Assembly (NCBI RefSeq): GCF_018320785.1
Contig: NC_054873.1
Span: 20,612,196 to 20,676,195 of the forward strand
Direction of reading: 5' to 3'
Origin: Cheilinus undulatus
Taxonomy: Eukaryota; Chordata; Actinopteri; Labriformes; Labridae
DNA: 64,000 bases
The translations under genes were made by a program, and so were the position numbers. Below the pieces are notes generated by a model. It was not told where the DNA came from and ran no database searches. It saw only the letters and a list, made by a program, of their open reading frames with translations. Shown here one piece after another: positions 1 to 15,300 of this stretch (positions are counted from its first letter, which is position 1; each line of letters opens with the position of its first letter).

Positions 1-640
1 AATCGCAACGGCTCTGCTCAGGTTTAGACCCAAACTAATCAAAAGTAACTCATTTATATTACAGTGTGTTGATTATTGATGCAAATGTCAGACAGGCACG
101 ATAGAAAGCAAGCCTATGTCAAATTCAGAAGCTCTGAATCGAGCTAAGGCAGGTCTATAGTATGTTAAACTTTCACCTGCAGTTCATAAATAATCTATGG
201 CATCATTATCAGTTGCTAATTTGCTCCTGTTGTTATCCTGTTGTTTTTCTGTAGGAAGTATGTTTGGAATAGTCATTGTTACAATATATGTCTGGTAAAA
301 CCATTATCCGTTTTATTATTTTCATTTGTGTCATTATATTGTATTTTATGTTTTATATAGCTCCTGTATTTTTGTATAAATCTATTAAAGTCCCCATTTA
401 GTGGAAGTACTGTTGTTTTAATAGCCTCTTGATGTTTTTCTTCTATGTTTTTGCACCAAACGCAAAGTAAAATTCCAAGTTTGTGAAAATGTTATTGGTA
501 ATAAGACTCAACTCTGCTTCTGACTGTTTCTTCAGTTCACCTCAGATATCTTTATATAGGCTATTACAGGAGTTTGACTCTCAACCTACATTTGGATTAT
601 TTGAAGCACACTCATAAGTTAATTTCAAATTTTCAAACTT
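1..640. other. AT-rich upstream spacer
   Basis: No coding exon, RNA gene or recognisable repeat was found here. The stretch is AT-rich. It may be intergenic, or it may be part of the 5' untranslated intron of sqor, since the first coding exon of that gene starts with a splice acceptor. Confidence 0.5.
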
Positions 641-5222
<4,582 letters not shown>

Positions 5223-6600
5223 GACCACCTCATGTTTGGGAAATTTATAAGCCTTTGCTAAACCTTAGGAGAATAAGAGGCACATTAAATCCATTTTTTC
5301 TACAAAGGAAGGTCCTACGGTGTAATGGGACTATTTTGATGGTAAAAATCTTTGGGCGTCTTGACTTCTAACAGTGGTTTTATCAAGTGATTAATTACAT
5401 ACACTATATTGCCAAAAGTACTCGATCACCTGCCTCGACTCTCAGATGAACCTAAGTGACATCCCATTCTTAATCCATAGGGTTTAATATGACCTCGGTC
5501 CACCCTTTGCAGCTATAACAGCTTCAACTCTGCTGGGAAGGCTTTCCACAAGGTTTATGAGTTTGTTTATGGGAATTTTTGACCATTCTTCCAGAAGTGC
5601 ATTTGTGAGGTCACACACTGATGTTTGACAAGAAGGCCTGGCTCTCAGTCTCCGCTCTAATTCATCCCAAAGGTGTTCTATCGGGTTGAGGTCAGGACTC
5701 TGCAGGCCAGTCAAGTTCATCCACACCAAACTCTCTCATCCATGTCTTTATGGACCTTGCTTTGTGCTCTGGTGCACAGTTATGTTGGAACAGGAAGGGG
5801 CCATCCCCAAACTGTTCCCACAAAGTTAGGAGCATGGCATTGTTCAAAATCTCAAAATCTCTTGGTATGCTGAAGCATTCAGAGTTCCTTTCACTGGAAC
5901 TAATGGACCAAGCCCAGCTCCTGAAAAACAACCCCACACCATAATCCCCCCTCCACCAAACTTTACACTTGGCACAATGACAAGTAGCATTCTCCTGGCA
6001 ACCATCAAACCCAGACTCGTCCATCAGATTGCCAGATGGAGAGAACGTACAGCTTGGATGCAGCTGCTCAGCCTTGGAAATCCATTCCATGAAGCTCTCT
6101 ATGCACTGTTCTTGAGCTAATCTGAAGGCCACATGAAGTTTGGAGGTCTGTAGCACTTGACAGAAAGTTGGCGATCTCTGCGCACTATGCGCCTCAGCAT
6201 CTAATGACCCCACTCCGTCATTTTACATGCCCTACCACTTTGTGGCTGATTTTCTGTCATTCCCAATCACTTCCACTTTGTTATAATACCACTGACAGTT
6301 GACTGTGGAATATTTAGGAGAGAGGAAATTTCATGACTGGACTTGTTGCACAGGTGGCATCCTATCACAGTACCAGGCTGGAATTCACTGAGCTCCTAAG
6401 AGCGACCCATCCTTTCACAAATGTTTGTAGAAACAGTCTGCATGCATAGGTGCTTGATTTTATACACCTGTGGCCATGGAAGTGATTGGAACACCTGATT
6501 TCAATTATATGGATGGGGGAGTGAATACTTTTGGCAATATAGTGTGTCTGAGTAACTTCCTGCAAGTATTGCAAATCAACAATAAAGTCTGTAGTCTTTG
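5223..6600 (+). other. sqor: sqor 3' UTR, interrupted by a Tc1 element
   Basis: After the TAA at 5220-5222 no AATAAA is found until 6581-6586 (CAACAATAAAGTCTG), just beyond the Tc1 copy at 5402-6544. If that is the polyadenylation signal, the transposon is transcribed in antisense inside the 3' UTR. The other AATAAA candidate, near 7554, is much farther away. Confidence 0.5.
5402..6544 (-). mobile_element. Tc1-like DNA transposon, frameshifted
   Basis: The terminal repeat CACTATATTGCCAAAAGTA begins at 5402 after a TA. Its inverted copy (TACTTTTGGCAATATAGTG) ends at 6544. This is the common fish Tc1 family with ATTGCCAAAAGTATTC ends. The minus strand encodes transposase in two overlapping frames: 6213-5692 with FQHNCAPEHKARSIKTWM, where the QDNAPxH motif has lost its D, and 5729-5484 with SPDLNPIEHLWDELERRL followed by a C-terminus ending in AAKGGPRSY. 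A frame change between them and the damaged catalytic motif make it non-autonomous. The length of 1.14 kb is shorter than a full Tc1 (about 1.6 kb), so part of the N-terminal region is missing. Confidence 0.9.
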
Positions 6601-6834
6601 CAGCTGCTTGAAGTTGAATCTTTAGTTTAATGGTGACACATTGAATGTACATAAAGTCTTAATGCTTATATTAAACACTGTCAATGGCATCTCCGACTGT
6701 ATGAGGGGCAGAGGCAAAAATTTTCCCTGGAAGCGCGCCATAGAGGGCACTTTTTTCATTATTATCTTGCTGTCATTTAGTGCTTTATGATGATAGCATT
6801 TATAAGGATGACCAAAAAGTTAAAGGAAGTAAGG

Positions 6835-6835
6835 T

Positions 6836-6930
<95 letters not shown>

Positions 6931-6990
6931 GGCAGACAGACAGATGGATGTACTTTATTAATTCCAAACTGGAAAATTGCATTAAAACTG
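6835..6990 (+). repeat. Compound (TAGA)n-(CAGA)n microsatellite at a retroposon tail
   Basis: About ten TAGA units (6836-6875) run into about seventeen CAGA units (to about 6943, with one GGCAGA interruption). They are followed by GATGTACTTTATTAATTCC. The last part resembles the frequent fish motif of a GATA run next to ACTTTATTGATCCC, which is the 3' tail of a retroposon in antisense. The array therefore probably grew from a retroposon tail. The repeat is open in other frames, giving Ser/Val/Cys-rich spurious ORFs. Confidence 0.8.
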
Positions 6991-8290
6991 GGAAATTGTG
7001 GTAACCAAACTGTGAAACTGGGGTTTGTTTAATGATTGTAGATATAATTTTAGCAATGAAATAGCATTAACGTCTAAGTGTAACCACCTTGCAAACTTTC
7101 AATAATGATGCTCTAATTGTATAATTTAAAACTAGTTTCAGAATTTTTGTTTTGTATTAAGTGATCTGTTTTGTCAGGACTTTGTAAGCATTGAAATTAT
7201 TGTGTGATGAATGCCAAAGTAAAAAATCCTACTATTAATCAAAAAATAATTTACTTTTACTCAGTATAGTCTATGCACGTTAACAAATTTCAGATCAGGA
7301 GGTTTAACTAAATGTATTGTTTGACTTAGCATCTCTGCTATTATGGCTGTGATCATATATTTTGCTCTCTGAGATACCTGAATAATACCATAAGTTTGTA
7401 TTTTAAAGCTCCTATGAGAACTGTAAACAGTTCAGGTCAGCTTTGATCCCCCCATATGGACACAGTTAAATATTATATCTACGTGTATTTTATCCCTGTA
7501 CATGTGGAAGAAATTAATTTGCACAATGACAATCTTTTTGCCACAGAAAATGAAAATAAAAAGACTATTTTGGCAGCATATACACAATAACTTCTTCATC
7601 GTCATCTACCCTCTGGCAGTGATTTCATACATTTAAACTATAAAGAAATTATCAATCTTAATGGTAATTTTCTTGTCTACTTTCATATGTCATGAAAAGA
7701 TTTTAATAATTTCACTCTGTCCTCTTACCAACTCCTCACATTACCTTAAAATCTATTTTGATTGTGACAATTTAATCTGAATCAGAATATCAATTGTTTG
7801 TTGTGTTTTTTTCTGTTTTTGTTTTCATACAGTAAAATAATGATGTAAAATTGAATGTGGATTTCATACTATCTGTCAAAACATTTTCAATGGCAGAATG
7901 TAAGAATCAGTGGGATTGGCATTATTGATTATTTTATATCGCATTTCTAACTGTTCTTTCCTGTAGGTTGGGCATTTATAAGGATAACATAGCATGATGC
8001 ACGAATCAGTATGAATTACATATCTTTATGTATCTACTTTGATTTGTTTAACTTATAGCCTTGCAGCCATCATAAAAAAATAAGGCTGAACATTTTTAAG
8101 AAGTATCTGATTATTTTGACTCATATTGCAGATGCGAGTTGTTGTGTCAAAAGAAATGGGCTTTTTATTAAAACGGGCCAAAACAAGCTCAAAACAATCT
8201 GGCCTTTAACAGAAAAAAACACATTCCAGCAGCCTCTTCACGCTTAATATTTATTATTAGAAACACAAGTGGTCCGTTAAATTCCTATGC
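6990..8290. other. AT-rich intergenic spacer
   Basis: No exons were recognised between the sqor 3' end and the ctdspl2 promoter. Near 8128-8155, the string GACTCATATTGCAGATGCGAG resembles the interior of the MITE at 10671-11000 (GAGTCATATTGCAAATTCAG), so a fragment of that family lies here. Near 7405, TTTTAAAGCTCCTATGAG resembles the end of the TTAA-flanked MITE described at 25122. Confidence 0.5.
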
Positions 8291-8800
8291 AGACTTCATA
8301 GCCTTCCTGTAGTCACACGGTGATTCCAGCAGGGATATAGCATGATAGTGAGCCTCCGTCCAGCTGCACGCACCCTAGCTCTCATCGTAGCCTTTTTTTC
8401 CTGTTGACTCCGCGCTCCGCCACGTTGTTCCCTACGTGTATGTCGCATTCTCCTGCGCACCACCAACGTTATGTTTGTGATGAGGCGGGAAATGGCGTCC
8501 ACAGACATGGGTGATCAGTGACTAGCTACCGAGCGACACACAGCTGGCAGCAACAACCACGGCCAGGCCCCTACCGGTGGCCGCCACGGTCGCGGCCGAG
8601 AGCTGACAACGCCGCGGCAACATTTGAGGAGCTCCTTAAATCATTAGTAGGTACCAAACGATGTCGACATGTAAACAAAAAAATGTTTGTCCCACTGACT
8701 GCTGCTAGCTTTGGCTAACGATAGCAAGCGAAGGGGGCGTAGTCTAATGGCTGAAAATAGTCATGGAGGCTAACAAATGACGCGCTAGCCAGAGCGGAGC
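8290..8800 (+). promoter_or_regulatory. ctdspl2: CpG-rich promoter and likely noncoding first exon of ctdspl2
   Basis: This block is sharply richer in G, C and CpG than its surroundings, with runs such as CGGTGGCCGCCACGGTCGCG around 8573. It lies upstream of the long first intron of ctdspl2. No TATA box is obvious, which fits a broad housekeeping promoter. A noncoding exon ending before a GTAGGT near 8645 is possible, but the exact transcription start and donor cannot be fixed from sequence alone. Confidence 0.5.
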
Positions 8801-11800
8801 TAGCTGCTCTGTTGCTTTGTATGACCGAGTAAATAATGGGAATAATGGTTGTTTTTTGTATACTTGCACACAGGGACAAACATAAGACATACCACGGGAG
8901 GTTAAGTTAATAATGTCACGATCTTGCTTCTGCTGGCATTGCCATTTTTGTTAGCCAAATAGCTACCGCACAGTAGCAGCTTGTATCCACTACCCACGTA
9001 GCATACCGACAGCATCTGGTTTACGTTACGTTTGGACAAAGTCCAGCTGATGGCGCATATGTTAAACAGCTATGTTATACCACACGAGATCATGCTCTTA
9101 GCTTAAAACAGTCTGGATACGAGTGTCACAGCAGTAATGGCTGCATGCAGGGCTGTTGATGCTAAATGTCAGCAGCTGGCTAACATTAGCTAGCTGACGT
9201 CGTTGGCGTTATTACAGCCTGCCCGATGTTACATAACAGCCAGCGATGCTTTCTGCAGCTACATTTAATTTGATCTAACTGAGCAGTAAATCTCGGGCAA
9301 AATAAAGCATCATAAATAAACGTATATTAACGTAAGCCGCTTCACTTAACACCGGCTCAATCTGAAATGATTGAAGGCCTTTTACTCCTGATTACTCAAC
9401 AATGTTTATCACGAACACCGCCCACTCCACTCACTACTCAGCCTGACAGCACAGGGCTGCTAGCTCCGTCTTTGATTTAGACTTTAATCAACGTGGAAAA
9501 TTAAAGTGTACCATGAATTAATCTGTGTCATTAAAGCAGGATGGCGGACGGCTATTGATATAGTAGTTTTGCTAGATCATAAAATAACCCTTCTGGGCAA
9601 TGTGGGGTAAAAAACCACGTTTAGATATTCACCTTATGAAGCGTGTAGATAATTGCTCTTTGGTGGTTAATAAGACAGTAGAATCATAAATGCGGATTCA
9701 TTATTTATCTGATTATAAGAAATTAGCAAATTTGATCTGTACACTCAAGATGTACTTTTTCCTCAAAGAAAATAAACACTAGTTGTAGCCCTGGTTGTGT
9801 AGAGAGATGTCAAGACAAGAATTGAAATGTTAAAAATATGCAACAGTAAATTTATAAAGAAAAGTTTTTTTTTTTTGTTTTTTTTTTAATACACCTTTCT
9901 AGATTTAAGCAGAAACCATGGGGGGCAGAGTTTTTTGCTTTTATTTTTTCAAAATGATAGTTATCTTGTTGTTTTTTGCTTTGTTTTAAAAAAGCAAATA
10001 GCAGAGGTTTTGCCTAAGGAGTTGTTGAGTAACCCAACAGGTAGTGAAGTTCTTGTGTTTGGGTCTTAATAAGTAGGGATGTAATTGCATTAAAATCTTA
10101 CAGTACAGTAATACCACATTAACAAGTCTACAGTATGGTATTTATTTCTGTATCCAATAAAACCCAAACAACAACAACAAATGAAGACTTGGAAAAAAAC
10201 AACAATTATGCTTGAATATTACAGTATGTGCAAAAAGGGCTATTGGTGTGCATTAGGCATAAAAATGTATCCTTATATTTTGGCTCTAGAAAATGAACTA
10301 ACTTGCAGTGCCCATCACTGAAAGTAGCTGTAGGTCTTTGGCAATATTTTCACAGATACACCCTGTGAGTCCTCAAGCTGTTGTGGGGAAGTAGGATTGT
10401 GAATGCTTCCTTAAGTCTTTTGGCCTGGATTGTTTCAAATCCTTACAGGCTGATATTTTGCCAAGTGGCCTCTTATGTTACTCATATACCCTATGAGGTG
10501 TGTCAGTGCTAGGGCTGAACGATTAGGGGGAAAAAAAATCTAATTGTGATGGTTTTTTTTCCAATATTGCAAGGCAATTTAATGTGCAAGTTCCTCATCT
10601 TATGTATTTTCAACAAACACAAGCAGTAAATCATTCTATATTTTAACCCATGCAGCATTAAATAGATTAAACTAGGGCTGAATGATTTTAAAAAAAAATA
10701 TTTAATTGCAATTATTCTGAGTCATATTGCAAATTCAGTATGAGTTGTTGTATGGGAAGGAATGATCATTTTCATGTCATTCTCATTTTAATTCGGAAAA
10801 ATTTGAAAAATAACTATTGTAAATGAAATGATGCTTAGATGTCTGCAAGATGGGTAGAACATATCTCTGCTGCATAAAAAAATATTAAACTGATATTTTG
10901 ACACATTTTTAGTTTCAAAGAAATATTGCACCTTTTGCAATTTGAAAATTGTAGTAGGACATATTACGATTTAAATTTCAATTAATTTCCCAGCCCTAGT
11001 CATTGCCGTATGTCAGTGTCTTCATGCTGGATTTTTAAACTATTATTAATTTTTTTTTTTTTTTTTTTCCCACCGTCCTTTCTCGTGTCTTGACTCTGGG
11101 AAACCAAAATGCTTCCAACACGTCAGATCTAAACATCTCTGGAGCCTCCACATTCTTAAACACTTTGTCACTCTTCTTCTTTGGTTTATGCATAGATGGT
11201 GTATTGCTGTCACACTTTGTCACTTGTGTCTCTCTTGTAACATCCACCATTACTGCTCTGTTAGATCAAGCCTGCGAGTGGAGCCAAAAGGGTTACTGTT
11301 GACTGTAGTTCCTACTTTCCTTCGCTCTGCTCCACTAGAACAACTACGCTTTTAGTCCTGAAGACGTATCGTTTGAAAGCGCCACATGTTCACGATGGTA
11401 TTAAGATGCTCATGTCATTGCAAAATCATCAATACTGTCAATACTGTTGATATAGTACAAAGTGCCTTAATGTCTTGGTTAAAGTGTTAAGGTACAACAA
11501 AATCAGACTGAAGGATTCTAGAGGAAAAGAAAAAAGTATTAAGAAGTTCTGATCATTAATGGGTAAAAAGAATAAATAATCTAAATCACTGAGGCTGAAG
11601 GTGACAATTTAAGTTGCCACTGTATACTGTACTGATTTAAAGTTCATCACCCTGTCATGTTAAAATCTGGATGAGCATAGACATCATGATACAGTGGATG
11701 AATGATGGCCTCCAAATGACTAAAAACACCCTGCACACACACACTAAACACCTGCAGCTTTCCCACACACACCGTCTTGTTCTGCCCTGCCTCATTTAGT

Positions 11801-12359
11801 AGTTTGTTTTTTAATGTTTCTGCTCCTTGACAGTATTTGTCAGTAGTGCAGAAAAGATCATATAAGATACCTGTGATGTTACGTTGTCACAGCAGGTTAT
11901 CCATGTGTTCGGAGGCTCATTGATGACGTGTATCATAATGATCATCTCACAATACATGTGTGGGAAGGCACAAGAAGCTTCAGTTTTAATATGACACTGT
12001 ATTCCATGAACTTTCTGAATCGATGCCAGTTTAATTTTCTGTTTCCCTGTTTTGTCTGTCTTGTCTTGCATGTTTCCGCATGCGCACCTGATGGTAATAA
12101 TCTGTGCATAAAAAATAAAGGTTGACAATGAAATTTAAGGACTAACGTCTACATGTGGGAAACAAATTTATTAATTTGACTTGCAATGAATAAGCCACAC
12201 ATGGTCACAAACCAAAAACCACCACTGAGTGTACCTTATGACTGACTTTAGTGTGATTCCAGAAAGACTGGAAGAAATCAAAAACAGTAGTTGAATATTA
12301 ACTGTAGGTCCTTTTGCCTGATTTACAGTCGTCTTTCACTGTTTTTCTTCCCCTGTCAG
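8800..12359 (+). other. ctdspl2: ctdspl2 first intron
   Basis: About 3.5 kb without a convincing exon. The 5' third (to about 9450) is GC-richer and full of GCTAGC/TTAGC motifs, as often seen in fish first introns. The rest is AT-rich, with poly-T runs near 9866 and 11049 and the MITE copies at 10508-11000. Confidence 0.6.
10508..11000. mobile_element. MITE with ACTAGGGCTG ends, plus a truncated sister copy
   Basis: ACTAGGGCTGAATGATT at 10671 pairs with the inverted end AATTTCCCAGCCCTAGT finishing at 11000, giving a 330-bp element without coding capacity. A second, truncated start of the same family (GCTAGGGCTGAACGATTAGG) lies at 10508. The CTAGGGCTG...CGATT end is widespread in fish and resembles hAT-derived MITEs, but the superfamily is not proven here. 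Confidence 0.65.
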
Positions 12360-12367
12360 ATTTTTCT

Positions 12368-12373
12368 ATGTGA
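12368..12373 (+). promoter_or_regulatory. ctdspl2: Start-stop mini uORF (ATGTGA)
   Basis: If the exon begins after the acceptor ending at 12359, the leader contains an ATG followed at once by TGA, ten bases upstream of the first coding ATG at 12383. Such start-stop elements can stall ribosomes in other genes. A role here is inference. Confidence 0.4.
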
Positions 12374-12382
12374 CGTCGGAGC

Positions 12383-15300
12383 ATGATGAGGCTGAGAGTG
12401 CGTAAAGCTCCTCAGCAGCCGAACATAGGCCGTCGAACACATCCGTCCCAGGCCAAACGGAAACACTGTGAAGTGGAGCCATCCCCGGTTAGAGGCCGAG
12501 GCAAAATGCAGAAGAATGAAACCGGCCTGTTCTCCACTATAAAGAAATTCATCCGTGGAAATGCCGTCAAGGTGGGCTCACAACAGGGATCTGATCTTTC
12601 AGGAGCTAGTTTTGAAGTGGCACTAAATATATGTAGGAGTACACACATTTAGTTTATTGAGAGAAGAAGTGCACTATTGCTGCATTTTGAGCAGATTATG
12701 TGAAACTATATGTGAAACTATAGATGTTAATATTTTTAAGCTTAGATTTCAGTAGTCTGCACTGTGATCTCAGCCTCATGTTTTTACAAAATTTAGTTAT
12801 GGGTGGAGACAGAGCAGTCCCATGATTTAGTTGCTAGAATCAGTAAAATGTGTAATAACTTCATTTAAGAATCTTAGGATTACATGTCTTTTATAGTCCA
12901 TAAGGCAGTCTCAAACTGAAAGAAACACAAAAACAAAGTGAATCATTTCTAACTCTGACTGTTTTCCCCTTTTTTCCTTTTTCTCAGGTGGATCATGAAA
13001 TTCCCCCCAAAAGGAGTCGTATGGATTGTAATTCTGACAGCGAACTAATCACTTCAACACCACAGACCAGAGGCCTTGCCAATAAACCGGTGCCCAGAGT
13101 CTGCAGGAAAAGTCCAAATAAAGGTACCACAGACTCTGGGACAACTGTTGTAAGACGGTTGTCATGAGTACAGAATAGAGGTCATATGCATTTGATACGT
13201 TATTGAAGAAAAGAAGTTTCTCTTTCAGACACAATGACCTGCAATAGTAAACCTATTAAACCTAATGGGAAACTGGAGGCCGCAGTCGAGGCAGCAAGCA
13301 GCCCGCCACGCACCACCCTGCTGGGAACCATCTTCTCCCCAGTCTTCAACTTTTTCTCACCAGCAACAAAAACTGGTACGACAAAAACATCATTTGATAT
13401 GAAAATATGTATAAGCATGACTGATTTGAAAACCTTCTGTAAACTTGTCACGCTGTCTCCAAAGTTTATATTGAGGTTGTGATGTGTGACTGAAATGATC
13501 AAACTACACTGACTTTTCTCATGTTTCTTTAGCCACTCCTGGTTCAGACTCTCCAGGCCAAGCGATGGAGGCAGAGGAGATCATGAAACAGCTGGACATC
13601 GAGCAGGCTGAAGAAATGCCGAGCAGCACTCTCACATCCACAGAGAGCATCACCCCGTGTCACATAGCCCCAATTTTACCGCAGAGGCTTCAGATGACCT
13701 CAGATACGACCATAGAAGAAGGAGAAATCGTCACTGAGACTGACATGCCACCACTAACAGGTGCAGCTGCCCTCACATTAGACCTCGGTCTTTTAAACCA
13801 GTGAACAGTCGTATAAATCGACAAATCAGCTTTGTAATAATAGCACTGCACTTTGGTATGTCTGTATGTCTACGTCTGTTTTCACAGTCAAAAGTGATTG
13901 CACTGTTGATAAATCAAGGGAAGATACCTCATGCTACAATCTAGAGCCTTACGTAATAACTGGAAAAACTCACAATCAAACATGAGATGTTGTTAAATGT
14001 TCTTAGTGTTGCAAAATTTTCATCTTCTCCAAGCAAGCTCTGTGTTGAAAGCAGATTTTTCTTTTGCATGGTGCCACTTTGAGGTAGATAGAGTGAGAGC
14101 TTAATTTTGGATACTGAAGGTAGAAAAAAAGATGCTACTCAAGGCCATGACATCACAAATTTATGTCTCCCTATGCTAAGGATCATAACATAGTAACTTT
14201 TTGCATTATTGTGTTGTCAGCAGTTCCTGGTTGTATGCCAGATGGTGGCTACTCACACACGTTACCTCCAGTTCCTGCAGAAACCTCATACGATGAGGAT
14301 TGGGAAGTTTTTGATCCGTAAGTACAGATTTTTCTTGGTAATACTTTATTGATGGTAAATAGTCTAAAAAAGAAAACCCTGCCTGTAGTAATAGTTACAG
14401 GTAGGGTTTTGTTGTATTGTAAGCCAGTAGCAATGACTGCTGCCAGTTGAACTAGTTTTGATCATATCTGGACAGCATTTCTTTATTGAAAGAGGAGCAA
14501 ATAACCACACTGAAAGATCTTTGTGGGGGAAAAAGTCCTGCCCTTCCAAAACACTTGGTGTAGGAAGTATCCCAGATGAACATGAAATATATCGATGCAC
14601 TGGACAAACAGAAGGCTCTATCTGGTGTGTCAGGTTGTAGAGACTCTGGTTGTTGTTGAAGTAATCTGTTAGTATGTGATGTGCCGAATTGTTGCACACC
14701 ACAGGCTAAAAGGACGACACTGAAATCTGTCATATGTCATCATTTTCAACCTAAATTGATGTAGCCTGTTTAAAACTTGGTGTGAGCCAAGCTGAAGTAA
14801 GAAAATTAGTTAAATTGAGTTTTATGTGAGTGTTGCTCTGATTTTTAAGTTAACATTGTCTGTGGCCATAACAGGGTTAGGGTTAGGGTTACCACAATTT
14901 CAAGATGTGTGAACAGAGGCAGTTATAATGTGACCTGTATACCCCTAGATGGCAGCAGAAACAGTCTGAGATGATGACATGCTACTCCATCACATAGCCT
15001 CCTGCTACAACAAACAGCCTGATATTTCTTTTCTTTTTTTTTTTTCGGTGTATTTGAAACCACAGCGCAAATGATCTGTTAATTAGTGATTAAGTAGTAA
15101 AAGTGTCTGCAGTGGCAGTTATTTTATTTAGTTTTTAATGTAAATTGTTTCTTCTGTTTTCTTGCTTTTAGGTACTTCTTCATCAAGCATGTGCCTCCGC
15201 TGACAGAAGAGCAGTTAACACGTAAACCAGCGCTACCTTTAAAAACACGCAGCACGCCGGAGTTTTCTCTTGTCCTGGACCTGGTGAGCAGTGACACCTG

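Noticed and set aside
6800-6982. Open frame of Leu-Ser-Val-Cys repeats
   Set aside because: It is only the translation of the GATA/GACA microsatellite.
14873-14890. Chromosome fusion scar
   Set aside because: Only three TTAGGG-type units; this short length occurs often by chance.
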